A DNA stretch of 64,000 bases. It comes from Candidatus Neoehrlichia procyonis str. RAC413. GTDB lineage: Bacteria > Pseudomonadota > Alphaproteobacteria > Rickettsiales > Anaplasmataceae. Numbering within the stretch: the stretch's first letter is position 1; every line of letters begins with the position of its first letter. Position numbers and translations under genes: made by a program. This document shows, piece after piece, positions 19,548 through 29,060 of this stretch. Under the pieces are notes generated by a model that made no database searches, was not told where the DNA came from, and saw only the letters and a list, made by a program, of their open reading frames with translations. Location of the stretch: contig NZ_LANX01000001.1 in assembly GCF_000964795.1 (NCBI RefSeq), forward strand, positions 186,001 to 250,000, written 5' to 3'.

Positions 19548-20156
19548 TTAATGAGTAGGAGGGGATTGTGTTTTATTATTAACAATTCTACAGGCTTCTT
19601 TTATAGAAATTAATCCTTCATTTGATTGTCTAGTTGTATTGAAAATGTTAATAACTTGAATGACATCTTGGAGAACTACATGATGAAAGTGTTGAGTATA
19701 AACTTGCTTATCGAAAAATGTAAGTAACTTTTTAGAAAGTGCATTTATAGTTTCTTTATTGTATTTATCTTTTAAGTCATGATAAATGCCTATGCGCACG
19801 ACTATTTTATAGGATGTAGTCACAATAAAAGATCTTTGTAAATACTCTTGTAAGTTGTTACTTGTGTAATAAATTCCTCTTAATCTACTGCCAATATATT
19901 CAAGAGATTCTTTTATTATGTTAAAAAATTTAGCACTATAGGCAACCAAGTTTAGAGTATTAAAAAATACACGTTTATGTACTGTTTTTGCAATATGTGT
20001 GGTAATGTGTTCAGCATCAATTTTACTAAAAAATTTTCTTAGAGTATTATGCACTTCTTGAAGTTTGGTCGTATTATATGTTACATCATATTTAAAATAG
20101 TTATTTATAATTAACTCAATAATACGCTCATAAGCTAAATTAGATAACGCCATCAT
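19548..20156 (-). CDS. Array paralog copy 11, short form with broken C tract
   Basis: 202 aa, ATG at 20156. It ends S-P-P-T-H: the run is CCCC-T-CC on the coding strand, short and interrupted, so it should not slip. The centre is of the R-I-G-I-Y-H-D type. D-V-I-Q-V-I-N-I-F-N replaces D-A-I-Q-A-T-N-I-F-N. It is the rightmost short copy and may be a locked-in-frame member. Confidence 0.8.
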   Translation of the reverse strand: MMALSNLAYERIIELIINNYFKYDVTYNTTKLQEVHNTLRKFFSKIDAEHITTHIAKTVHKRVFFNTLNLVAYSAKFFNIIKESLEYIGSRLRGIYYTSNNLQEYLQRSFIVTTSYKIVVRIGIYHDLKDKYNKETINALSKKLLTFFDKQVYTQHFHHVVLQDVIQVINIFNTTRQSNEGLISIKEACRIVNNKTQSPPTH

Positions 20157-20184
20157 ATTAAACACCAAATAATTTTCTTAAATT

Positions 20185-20225
20185 ATATACTTATACAGTA
20201 TATCATGACTTGTATGATTACGCAA
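20185..20225 (-). promoter_or_regulatory. Promoter and perfect dyad of copy 11
   Basis: -35 TTGCGT (20225-20220), 17 bp, -10 TATACT (20202-20197), dyad 20185-20203. Confidence 0.6.
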
Positions 20226-20525
20226 CATGCGCTTATAAGTTAAATTAGATAAAGTTATCATATATTAAAATCAAATAATTTTACTTAATTAGATATTTAT
20301 GCAATTTGTTCTTAAGATAATTATTTAGTTAATTAACTCAATGATATGTTTGTGAGCTAAATTACATAATACTTCATCATATATTTAAAAATTAGGTAAC
20401 TTAATTAGTAATAATATATTTTTGAGGTTTATATAGATATTTTTGTATAAAAGATTATTTGATTGCTTTTTAACGGTTTTACAGAATATATATTATCAGT
20501 ATTTAAGTAGTAAAAAAATTATCTA
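20226..20525 (-). pseudogene. N-terminal paralog scraps upstream of copy 11
   Basis: The N-terminal remnants found in other spacers are at about 20230-20400, followed by the untranslated tail of the long gene that ends at 20526. No frameshifted C-terminal half is present because the next gene is intact. Confidence 0.6.
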
Positions 20526-21362
20526 TTACATAGAATACATTTGTTGTGCCATAGGAACTTGTTCTGGTACATTTGTAATATGCGTGTGTGTTGGGGGGGG
20601 GGAGGAGTTGGAGGGAGAATGGCTCTCTATTTTGAAATGATCAACTTGAACAGCTTCCCTGATAGTAGTATAAAACCTTGCCTTATGGTGAGTTTTATAT
20701 TTTGAGATTTTTAATAAATGATTTATGATTTTACATTGATTTATGATTTTACATTGTGCTTTATTATTCGTTACGTTAATAATATTACATACCTTGTTTA
20801 TAGAAATTAATGGTAAGTTTTCATTTAATTGTTTAATTTCATTATAAAGATGAGCAGCTGCAATAGCATCTTTTAGAATTACTTTATGAAAGTACTGTTT
20901 ACGTATTTGCTTATGAAGAAAAATAATTAACTTATTATAGCATTCCTTGTCGATGTCTTCAATGTGGTGTGATTGGTTAGTTATATGATTTTCAATATTT
21001 TCTGCTATAACGGATTTATAATCTCTTATAGTTCTTGAAATTATTGATAAAGCTACTAGACGGTTGTTGTTTCTCATAATGTTTTGTAGTGAATTACCAA
21101 AACTATTAATACTAATTTGTATTTCGTTACGGATAGAAGAACTATAAGCAACTAAAGCTAGTATATCCCCAAATATATGCTTGTGTATCTTCTTTGCAAT
21201 GTATATAGTGGTATCTTCAACATTACTTTTGTAGAGAAATCCTATTAAAGTGTTGTAAATTTTGTTAATTTTAGTCGTGTTATATTTGTATTCACATTGA
21301 AAATAATTATTTATAATTAACTCAATAACATATTCGTAAGCTAAATAACGTAGTGCTTTCAT
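20526..21362 (-). CDS. Array paralog, long form with internal C10 tract (right end)
   Basis: 278 aa, ATG at 21362, start M-K-A-L-R-Y-L-A-Y-E-Y-V-I-E-L. It shares I-N-N-Y-F and the L-I-S-I-N-K-V-C segment with the family but is divergent elsewhere. Between the I-I-N-V region and the C-terminus it carries two copies of Q-C-K-I-I-N and a basic stretch. The tract (10 C, plus-strand G 20593-20602) encodes S-P-P-P inside the protein, followed by T-H-T-H and about 18 more residues ending Q-Q-M-Y-S-M. A slip here would alter a real tail, unlike in the short copies. An ACAC run directly follows the tract and may also be unstable. Confidence 0.75.
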   Translation of the reverse strand: MKALRYLAYEYVIELIINNYFQCEYKYNTTKINKIYNTLIGFLYKSNVEDTTIYIAKKIHKHIFGDILALVAYSSSIRNEIQISINSFGNSLQNIMRNNNRLVALSIISRTIRDYKSVIAENIENHITNQSHHIEDIDKECYNKLIIFLHKQIRKQYFHKVILKDAIAAAHLYNEIKQLNENLPLISINKVCNIINVTNNKAQCKIINQCKIINHLLKISKYKTHHKARFYTTIREAVQVDHFKIESHSPSNSSPPPTHTHITNVPEQVPMAQQMYSM

Positions 21363-21441
21363 GTACCTTTAAAAAATTAAGTAACTTAATAATAATAACA
21401 TATTTTTATGGTATTATGTAAATATTATTTGTATAAAGAAT

Positions 21442-21533
21442 AAGTAACAACTTACAAGAGTATTTCAAGAATCTTTTATTGTGACTACAACCTATAAAAT
21501 AATCGTGTCCATGGGCATTCATTATGACTTAAA
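21442..21533 (+). pseudogene. Inverted fragment from the middle of a short paralog
   Basis: Plus-strand codons reading S-N-N-L-Q-E-Y and, after one frameshift, S-F-I-V-T-T-T-Y-K-I-I-V-S-M-G-I-H-Y-D. This is the variable centre of copies 3 and 6, found outside the array in opposite orientation and without the conserved ends. Confidence 0.7.
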
Positions 21534-21600
21534 TTTAATTACTTTGTAATAGTAATAATAGAATATATAAATTAGTATTTAAGTAGTTAAAAATTATTCA

Positions 21601-22398
21601 TTAAATAGAATGCATCTGTTGTACCTTGGCATTTGCTTCAGTGATGCTATACATTTTAACGTGAGCAAGGCGAGTGAAAGGTAATGGTGTGTTATATTTG
21701 TTGTTAGCAATTTTGGTGGCCTCTTGTGCAATAATAGAAAATTTTTGGCTATGTGTAAATGTTTCCATAAAGAGTTAATGATTGCATTTTGTACTTTATG
21801 ATCCATTATGTTAGCAATTTTACATGCCTCTTTTATAGAAAGGAGGGCTAAATTTTCATTTAATTGTTTAGTTTTGTATTATAATATGAGTAGCTGTAAT
21901 AGTGTCTTTTAGAGTTATTTTACGGAAATATTGTTTATGTAAGTTGCCGATAAGCAAACGTAATTAATTGATTAGAGAGTTCATTTCTAATTTTTTTAGT
22001 GTAATTGTCCTTTGGACAAATGTTAAGATTTATCATTATGGATAATGTGTATAGTGAAACAAATAAGTGAAAGCTTTGAATATATTTCCGCATATTATTG
22101 CTTGCATAATAAGCTGCTTGTAATTCATTATCAATATTTCAGTAGCATTTTTTATTCTATTGTACATGTAGCTATAAATAACTAAGGCTAGTGTATCACT
22201 AAACATGTGTTTATGTATTGCTTTTGTAATGTACGTAGTAACATATTCATCAGCATCACTTTTACAAAGGAACTTCCTTAAAGTATTGTGAATTTTGTTA
22301 ATCTTAGTAGCGTTTATATTTTATATCATGTTTTGAATAATTGTTTATAACTAACTTGATAACCTGCTCATAAGCTAAGTTATATAAAATGCTTTCAT
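21601..22398 (-). pseudogene. Frameshifted full-length long paralog
   Basis: From ATG 22398 to TAA 21601 nearly the whole long form can be followed across frames: N-L-A-Y-E-Q-V-I-K-L-V-I-N-N-Y, T-K-I-N-K-I-H-N-T-L-R-K-F-L, I-T-K-A-I-H-K-H-M-F, then L-S-I-K-E-A-C-K-I-A-N-I-M-D-H-K and a final Q-Q-M-H-S-I. Several one-base indels, the first within eight codons of the start, break it. It has no poly(C) tract. Confidence 0.75.
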
Positions 22399-22914
22399 AA
22401 TGTGAAAAAATTTTTTAATAGGTAATAATTAATAATATTATTATTTTAAAATAAGTTACTATGATTTTTATAAAAAAACCTAATAATTCCTTAAAATATT
22501 ATAGAGAAGGAAATGGAAAAATAATTCCCTTATTTAACTTATAAATAAATAAGATATTTTTAGTGCTATAAATGTTGTATCTTATAAAAAGTAAAAACAT
22601 TGATATTATAAATTTTGTATATGGTTTATTCCTTATATAATTTTTATATTTTATCAATACCTTACAATTTTGAGTATGTGATATTATTATATAATAACTG
22701 ATGAGTATAATATAAGTGATATTTTGACAAATTATTGCAGTGCTTGCGATTATGTAATCTTTATAATAATTTAACTTGAGAAATAATTATTTCCTATTAA
22801 CAACGTATGTGAAATGGTAGAAAATGATTTCTTGTATCATTAAAACTAGTTTTGAGGTTGATGTGTTGATTAAAAAAAGATTATTGATATACTACTATAA
22901 AGTTACGTTGTAAT
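22399..22914. other. Spacer between the paralog block and gapR
   Basis: No coding remnant, RNA gene or repeat recognised. It must hold the gapR promoter, but I cannot single one out in this AT-rich sequence. Confidence 0.5.
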
Positions 22915-22920
22915 AGGAGG
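22915..22920 (+). promoter_or_regulatory. Strong ribosome-binding site of gapR
   Basis: AGGAGG, four bases before the ATG at 22925. It is unusually complete for this genome, where most genes have weak sites, and fixes the gapR start. Confidence 0.75.
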
Positions 22921-22924
22921 ATTC

Positions 22925-23200
22925 ATGGAAGTTGGTATATTACCAGATAATGATATAAGAGTAGATCAAAGTTTAAAGCAATACATTGAAAGAATTGAAA
23001 GGTTAGAATTAGAAAGATCAGAAATAGGTGAATCTATTCGTAATGTATATAGTGAAGCAGAAAATGAAGGTTTCCATCCTAAAGTAATGAGACAGATAGT
23101 AAAATTAAGGAAGATGGATAATAGTGATTTTGCAGAACATGAAATGTTATTACTAACTTATAAAAAAGCTTTGGGTATGCTTGTAAATTTAGATGAATAA
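22925..23200 (+). CDS. gapR: GapR-like nucleoid-associated protein (DUF2312)
   Basis: 91 aa, highly charged and helical. The D-Q-S-L-K-Q-Y-I-E-R-I-E-R-L start, the A-E-N-E-G-F-H-P-K-V-M-R turn and the K-L-R-K-M-D segment match the alphaproteobacterial DUF2312 family, known as GapR in Caulobacter. There it binds overtwisted AT-rich DNA ahead of replication and transcription and stimulates topoisomerases. The last 8 bases overlap the ubiX start. Confidence 0.85.
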   Translation: MEVGILPDNDIRVDQSLKQYIERIERLELERSEIGESIRNVYSEAENEGFHPKVMRQIVKLRKMDNSDFAEHEMLLLTYKKALGMLVNLDE

Positions 23201-23759
23201 ACGTATTATAGTTGGTATTACTGGTGCATCTGGATCTATTTATGCAGTACGCTTGTTAGCTATCCTTACAGAAACACATTATGAAGTACATCTTGTTGTT
23301 ACTGATGCTGCTAAAGTAACTTTGGCATATGAGCAGGGGCAAGAAGTTATCAATCATCTGCAAAAATTATGTAAATTCTATCATAATATTAATGATATTG
23401 GAGCAACTATAGCTAGTGGTTCTTTTAAAGTAGAAGGTATGATAATTGTGCCTTGCTCAGTAAACACTATGTCTGAAATTGCTTGTAGTCTTTCATCTAA
23501 TTTATTGACAAGATCTGCTGATGTTATGCTTAAAGAAAGAAAAAAACTTATTCTAATGGTTAGAGAAACTCCTTTACATTTAGGACATTTAAGAAATATG
23601 AGCACTTTAAGTGAAATGGGAGCTATTATTGCTCCTCCTATACCGTCATTTTATAATTTGCCAACTACAATAGATGACATAATTGATCATTCTGTAAGAA
23701 AAGTGTTAAATTTATTTGATATTGAAAGTAGTAAAGATATTGCTTGGAAAGGTATTTGA
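23193..23759 (+). CDS. ubiX: Flavin prenyltransferase UbiX
   Basis: 188 aa with the diagnostic start I-V-G-I-T-G-A-S-G-S-I-Y-A, the P-C-S-V-N-T-M-S segment, and V-R-E-T-P-L-H-L-G-H-L near 128-137. It makes prenylated FMN, the cofactor of the UbiD decarboxylase in ubiquinone synthesis, in the cytosol. The ATG overlaps the gapR stop, so the two are co-translated; the functional link is not obvious. Confidence 0.93.
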   Translation: MNKRIIVGITGASGSIYAVRLLAILTETHYEVHLVVTDAAKVTLAYEQGQEVINHLQKLCKFYHNINDIGATIASGSFKVEGMIIVPCSVNTMSEIACSLSSNLLTRSADVMLKERKKLILMVRETPLHLGHLRNMSTLSEMGAIIAPPIPSFYNLPTTIDDIIDHSVRKVLNLFDIESSKDIAWKGI

Positions 23760-24173
23760 TGTATATGCTTCATTTAGTATGTTGCCTATAATTTATAAAT
23801 ATAAAACTTAATATTGGGTTTTATTATGTGAAAGTTATGGAAAATCATTTTTGTATAGCTTTATTAGTTTGTGATGCAAACTTTAATAGGTTATTTTATT
23901 ACTTTTTTACTTATAGAAAAAGAATGCATTAGATAATATAGTTAATATATATTTACAAATTAGTAACATAAAAGCATGATAAAGAATATTCATATTTATG
24001 TCTTCTATTAATATGACTTTACTCCAGTATGCTTGTGTTATTTTTATTGTGAAGATTTTTAGCAGAAGTTTTTATTGAGATAAAATAGATACTCAATTTA
24101 TATAAGTAACATTATATTAAGTTTTTATTTATACTGCTAATAAAGATATACTTATATGCTATTATATAATAGC
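23760..24173. other. Spacer between ubiX and ccmH (convergent)
   Basis: AT-rich, no gene or repeat seen. No clear hairpin terminator recognised. Confidence 0.5.
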
Positions 24174-24572
24174 TTACTTATTAAGTAATTTAATTTTTAT
24201 TATTATTATGATTATAGAAAAAATTATTGCTAATTCTGGTATAATCCATAGTAAATAGGTATTACTATTATAAGGTGGTGTGCTGGAAATTTTATTCCCG
24301 TATAGATTTCTTAATTCAATTATAATTTGTTGGTCTGTATATCCATTATTAATATAATTTCTTATTGCTGTACGCATGTAATGAGCAAATTGTGATTGGG
24401 AATCATGAATTGACTCACCTGAACATACAAGACATTTTATTATTCGAAATAATTTTGTTGCACGTAATTCCATATGATGTTCTGGTAATGTATTATCTAA
24501 TGAAAAAGAAAAGACGTAATAGGGTAGGGTAATATATAATAGAAGCGATAATATAAAAATTTTTTGTACCAT
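24174..24572 (-). CDS. ccmH: Cytochrome c maturation protein CcmH
   Basis: 132 aa. N-terminal signal/anchor (1-24), then the thioredoxin-like motif L-F-R-I-I-K-C-L-V-C with Cys47 and Cys50 followed by S-I-H-D-S, the R-C-x-x-C-x-x-x-S-I-x-D-S signature of CcmH. There is a single C-terminal membrane span (about 107-127). It reduces apocytochrome c for haem attachment on the periplasmic side. It stands alone here, without other ccm genes, as is common in Rickettsiales. Confidence 0.9.
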   Translation of the reverse strand: MVQKIFILSLLLYITLPYYVFSFSLDNTLPEHHMELRATKLFRIIKCLVCSGESIHDSQSQFAHYMRTAIRNYINNGYTDQQIIIELRNLYGNKISSTPPYNSNTYLLWIIPELAIIFSIIIIIIKIKLLNK

Positions 24573-25117
24573 ATGCTTTTATTATGTTACGAATTTGTGA
24601 TAATAATAATATATAATCTGTACTAGTATATTATATAGTTATTTATAAAGATAAAAACGTATTTTTTATGTTACTTATATGTCTGTTTGTGTCTTAAAGA
24701 TATTTATTATATTTTTTTATACTATTGATTCACTGCTATATTGGTAAATGTTTGATAGAAATAAATTGTTGATAGATTATTTTGTATTGTGATTCTTAAA
24801 GGAAGATGGCACATAGAACGTTAGAAGATAAATAGTAAAAAGAGAGTTCTATATTTTATGGTTTGATTATATTTACATAAATTAACAATTGGTTTGTAAT
24901 CAATGTATTAAGTGATTATCAGAAATGTTTTAATTTAAACTTGTTTATACGCTAAAAAGTAAAAAAATGAGTAATATATAAGAGATAGTACATGCTAAAG
25001 CACAAAAAAAATCATCTAAATTGTTAGTTAACTCATTTATAGTGTGTTTTGTAACTTTTAAAATACTACTTTGACTTAACAATTGTTGGGAAAAAACATC
25101 TAAAATATATATACTTG
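24573..25117. other. Spacer upstream of ccmH
   Basis: 545 bp without recognisable coding remnants or repeats; presumably holds the ccmH promoter. Confidence 0.45.
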
Positions 25118-26194
25118 TTAAGATTTATTATGCTCTAATATATTATTATTAGATATATTGGTTAATACTTTTTCTAAAAATTTCTCATAAGGGATTAATC
25201 CAATGAGAAGGCTATTGTTATTAGTATCTCCTTTCAATGTAATGGTAATATTATTGTTATCTTTTATATTAGCAGCTTCGTATAATATTTTATATGTATT
25301 TTCTAGATGATATGGTAAGAGTGGTGTATTGCTGTTATGTAAAATAGTGCTGTTTATTTGCTCAAATAAAAACTTTAGTGCGTTTTTGTAATTTTTTAAT
25401 GTAAAAGTTATTTGTCCATCGTATATAAAGAATTTATTATTTATTAACAAATCAAATTGAGGAAATGACACATTGCCATTAACGAATATACTAAAATATT
25501 GAGTATATAATGTAATGTTAGGAATATTGACTTTTAAGTAATGATCCTTGATAGCGAAGTTATTGTTTGTGTTAATATCAAGATCTTTTATTATAAAACT
25601 TTGGTTTATGTTATCATTTATATCAGTATTTACTTTGAAGTTAGTGTTAGATTTTTGTCTATTGGTTATTATTTGAAAGAAATTTTTTTTCATGATTAAA
25701 GTATTGTTACAAACTATACCATTATCTTTATATGTAATATTGATAGGATAGTTATCATGTTTTTGTGGTATTTTTATTAATCCAAAAAAATTATTAAGTT
25801 TTAAAAGTTGAAGTAATAAATTATGAGAAAGTTTCATATAGTATTGTGCGTCAACGTTACATGCAATAGTAACATTGCTTGAGTCCTGTATTGTTAAAAG
25901 GTTATCTATAATTTTTATATTGATTGAATTATTGAGTATATCATATGTTAATAAAATAGAGAATATTATATCTAGTGACTGAATTTTGATTTTGACATTT
26001 TTGATATAAATATTTTGTGTAGAAAATCCTTTTAATGATATGTTATCATAAGTAAACTGCGTGTAAGGATTTATATATAACTTAAAGTTATCTAATTGTT
26101 GTTGAAATTGTGATTTTATAAAGAAACGTACTAATAAATATATAGAAAAAAGTGCTAATATTAATGCAGCTATGTTAAGTACTTTTTTTTTCAT
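25118..26194 (-). CDS. Membrane-anchored DUF2125-like protein
   Basis: 358 aa. One N-terminal membrane anchor (K-K-K-V then a hydrophobic stretch to about residue 25), the remainder extracytoplasmic and Asn/Ile-rich with a beta-type hydropathy pattern. The opening, anchor then a Q-Q-Q-L-D-N-F helix, an F-T-Y-D-N-I-S strand and a G-F-S turn, follows the layout of alphaproteobacterial DUF2125 proteins, which resemble AsmA-like envelope proteins. That assignment is inference from pattern. The function is unknown; a role in the envelope is likely. Confidence 0.6.
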   Translation of the reverse strand: MKKKVLNIAALILALFSIYLLVRFFIKSQFQQQLDNFKLYINPYTQFTYDNISLKGFSTQNIYIKNVKIKIQSLDIIFSILLTYDILNNSINIKIIDNLLTIQDSSNVTIACNVDAQYYMKLSHNLLLQLLKLNNFFGLIKIPQKHDNYPINITYKDNGIVCNNTLIMKKNFFQIITNRQKSNTNFKVNTDINDNINQSFIIKDLDINTNNNFAIKDHYLKVNIPNITLYTQYFSIFVNGNVSFPQFDLLINNKFFIYDGQITFTLKNYKNALKFLFEQINSTILHNSNTPLLPYHLENTYKILYEAANIKDNNNITITLKGDTNNNSLLIGLIPYEKFLEKVLTNISNNNILEHNKS

Positions 26195-26853
26195 TTATAT
26201 CCTATTGTTAAGTTTGATAGCTTTGTTTTTATAGATACTATATAGTTTTTCCTTATGACTTTGCATTAATATATCATTATTTATAAAGATTGTTGCAAAT
26301 AATTTTTATATTATATATACGTGACAAATTGAAGATATTATTTATTTTATGAAGTATATAGTGAGTTTTTTATATTAAGTATATTTTAATTTATGCTTTG
26401 CTATGAAATTTTTGCGTAATATTGTGATGTTTATATTTTAATACTAAAAATTGAGATAAATTTGGATAATAATTATATAAATTGCTTACTTTAAAATAGA
26501 AGAAATGCTTGTGCATATTTTATACCTTTACTAGTATGTTGCTTACTTTATTATTAAGTTTTTGTTGGTTAGGCTACTAATAGCGTTAATTGTGGGTGGC
26601 ATACTTTTAAGTAATGGTACTTTTATAAAAAAAATAACTTTTTATTAGTGTACAATTACTTTCTATTATAATAAAAAGTGATATACATAACTTGAAAAAT
26701 AAAGTTTTAATTTTTATTAGTGTATTTTATATTTTTTATAAGCATGTGTGTTATTGAACAATATTATATAACCTTTGTTATTGATATTTATTTAGCTATA
26801 TAATACATTAAATTATGCTTTTACTTGTTTGTGTACAGGCTTTTTCATTTTGT
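26195..26853. other. Spacer between fdx and the DUF2125-like gene
   Basis: 659 bp, strongly AT-rich. No gene, RNA or repeat found; probably contains the promoter of the 25118-26194 gene. Confidence 0.45.
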
Positions 26854-27210
26854 TTATTTTTCATCATTATTAGTAAAGGAAATATTTCTAGTTTCACTTG
26901 GAAGCGTAACACATAATCCGTCAAGTGCTTGAGTAATCATAATTTGGCAGCCAAGTCTTGAAGTTTCTGTTAATCCAAATGCAAGGTCAAGCATGTCATT
27001 TTCTTCATCTGATAGTTCGTTGCACTTTTCTACTGCATCATACCATGATGGATCAATAATTAGGTGACAAGTAGAGCATGCTAAAGACCCCTCACAAGCA
27101 CCTTCTAAATTAACCTTATTTCTGTGTGCTAATGTTAGTAAAGTTTCTCCCTCATAAGCTTCATAAGTGTGCTTAGTTCCATCTGGGAAAGTAAAAGTTA
27201 CTGATGGCAT
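26854..27210 (-). CDS. fdx: ISC-type [2Fe-2S] ferredoxin
   Basis: 118 aa adrenodoxin-type ferredoxin. The cluster ligands are Cys39, Cys45, Cys48 and Cys88 (C-x5-C-x2-C ... C), with the C-E-G-S-L-A-C-S-T-C-H signature. It supplies electrons to cluster assembly on IscU. Last gene of the isc operon, 26 bases after hscA, with a slightly long acidic region as usual for this class. Confidence 0.95.
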   Translation of the reverse strand: MPSVTFTFPDGTKHTYEAYEGETLLTLAHRNKVNLEGACEGSLACSTCHLIIDPSWYDAVEKCNELSDEENDMLDLAFGLTETSRLGCQIMITQALDGLCVTLPSETRNISFTNNDEK

Positions 27211-27236
27211 GAAAGTATTCTCCTATTTGTTAATGA

Positions 27237-29060
27237 TTAATAGAATTTTTTGAATAAAAAGTCATTTTTTTTTTGAATAAGATTTGAAGATTTTAATTCG
27301 AGATTATTAATAGCATTTTCTATATTATTTATATTATTGCTTAGTAATGCATGCTGTAAATCTTTTATTGCATCGCTAATTAGCTTTATTTCTGATGTTT
27401 CTGCTAAGTCTTTGTTCTTTGTTAAAGTATTTTCTATTATTCTTATTATATTTTCTCCTTTAATTTTTACTTCAGATAAATATCGTAACTGCATATCTTG
27501 ATCAAAGTTTTCTAAAGATTCTGATATACACTGCTCTATTTCTTGATTTGTTAGGTCATATGTTGATTGAATTTCGATATGTTTACTAACTCCTGTAGAT
27601 TTTTCCTGTGCTAAAACGGTGAGTAAACCATCTGCATCAACAGAAAATTCTACTTTAATTTTGGCTTGTCCTGCTGGAAGTGGAGGTATATTTTGTAAAT
27701 TGAATTTTGCTAAAGACTTATTCTGAAATATCATTTCGCGTTCACCTTGACATATATGTATTTGCATAGAAGTTTGCCCATCTACATAAGTAGTGAATTC
27801 TTGAGTAGCAGATGTAGGAATTGGTGTGTTGCGTGGTATAATTTTTTCAACAATTCCTCCCATTGTTTCAAGTCCTAAAGACAAAGGTAGTACGTCTATT
27901 AGTATATTTTTATTATTTATATGTGGATTAGAAAGATAATATGCTTGAAGTGCAGCACCAGAGACAACAACCTTGTCTGGATTAACATTATCAAATACTT
28001 TATTAGGAAAAAGATCATTTAGCATATTCTTTATAATAGGGCTTTTTGTTGATCCTCCAACTAAAAGTACTTTAGATATATTATTACAATTTATATCAGC
28101 ACTTGCAAGAGTATCTTTAACTATTTGTAAAGTTTTATTTATTAATGGTGTAATTATACTATTGAATTCTTGTTGAGTAATTTTACACTTAAACAACTTG
28201 TCTTGTATATTAAATACAAAATGACCATAATCATTTTCACTGAGAAATATTTTGACTTTTTGTGCTTCTAAGACTAGATTGCTAAATGATTTTTTATCTA
28301 AGATAATATTTGTTGAATAAGTGTTTTGATATTTATGAAAGATAAACTCAGCTAAGCTATAATCAATATCATCACCCCCTAAATTTGTGTCTCCACCTGT
28401 AGCTAGTACTTGAAAAACTCCTTTATGTAATTTAAGTACTGAAATATCAAAAGTTCCTCCTCCTAAATCATAAACTACATATATACCTTGAGTATCTGTC
28501 TGCTGAATACTATATGCAAGAGCTGAAGCTGTAGGTTCATTTAGTAATCGTAATATTTCGATACCAGCAATTCTAGCTGCGTCTTTTGTTGCTTTTCTTG
28601 CTATGTCATCAAAATATGCAGGGACAGTAATCACTGCTTTTTTTACTGTAACTCCTATTTTATTTTTAACAATATTACATAGTTTTTTTAAAATTTCTGA
28701 AGATACTTCTACAGGGGTAACTGTGCGATTATCAACTATTAAGTGAAGATCATTATTACTTTCTACTATCTTAAATGGTAGTTTAGAGTTTTGAATATCA
28801 CTTATATTTTTGCCCATAAGGCGCTTTATTGAATATAGTGTTGATGTATGATTTTTATCAGCATCACATCCAACTGTAATGCAATTATTATTATAATTGA
28901 CAATTGATGGAATTAATGACTGGTTGTTTTTATCTTCAAAAATTATTGTGTGCCCATTATTATCAACCATTGCAATAAGGGAGTTTGTAGTTCCTAAATC
29001 AATACCAAAAGATATATGATGATGAGTGTCTTTAGAGTCTGTAATATCAATGAGCTGCAT
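27237..29060 (-). CDS. hscA: Fe-S assembly chaperone HscA (Hsp70)
   Basis: 607 aa, normal for HscA and shorter than DnaK. Hsp70 ATPase motifs: F-G-I-D-L-G-T-T-N-S near residue 18, V-P-A-Y-F-D, and V-Y-D-L-G-G-G-T-F-D-I. The substrate-binding domain follows (N-T-P-I-P at about 405), then a C-terminal helical lid. It binds the L-P-P-V-K motif of IscU, which is present here, and drives cluster release with HscB. Its start lies inside the end of hscB (14-base overlap). Confidence 0.95.
   Translation of the reverse strand: MQLIDITDSKDTHHHISFGIDLGTTNSLIAMVDNNGHTIIFEDKNNQSLIPSIVNYNNNCITVGCDADKNHTSTLYSIKRLMGKNISDIQNSKLPFKIVESNNDLHLIVDNRTVTPVEVSSEILKKLCNIVKNKIGVTVKKAVITVPAYFDDIARKATKDAARIAGIEILRLLNEPTASALAYSIQQTDTQGIYVVYDLGGGTFDISVLKLHKGVFQVLATGGDTNLGGDDIDYSLAEFIFHKYQNTYSTNIILDKKSFSNLVLEAQKVKIFLSENDYGHFVFNIQDKLFKCKITQQEFNSIITPLINKTLQIVKDTLASADINCNNISKVLLVGGSTKSPIIKNMLNDLFPNKVFDNVNPDKVVVSGAALQAYYLSNPHINNKNILIDVLPLSLGLETMGGIVEKIIPRNTPIPTSATQEFTTYVDGQTSMQIHICQGEREMIFQNKSLAKFNLQNIPPLPAGQAKIKVEFSVDADGLLTVLAQEKSTGVSKHIEIQSTYDLTNQEIEQCISESLENFDQDMQLRYLSEVKIKGENIIRIIENTLTKNKDLAETSEIKLISDAIKDLQHALLSNNINNIENAINNLELKSSNLIQKKNDFLFKKFY

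Larger units (their letters stand above)
5416..20525. repeat. Tandem array of eleven paralog units
   Basis: Eleven direct units, each one short gene plus a spacer of dead paralog pieces. Start-to-start distances are roughly 1440, 1360, 1490, 1210, 1450, 1500, 1480, 950, 1600 and 1640 bp. Blocks of many hundreds of bases are nearly identical between units, for example around 8840-9350, 12990-13500 and 16925-17420. Length differences come from deletions in the spacers rather than in the genes. This points to unequal crossing-over and recent duplication. Confidence 0.9.

Noticed and set aside
5416-20525. CRISPR array or insertion-sequence cluster
   Set aside because: The repeat units are over 900 bp and contain genes. 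There are no short spaced repeats, cas genes, transposase or target-site duplications.
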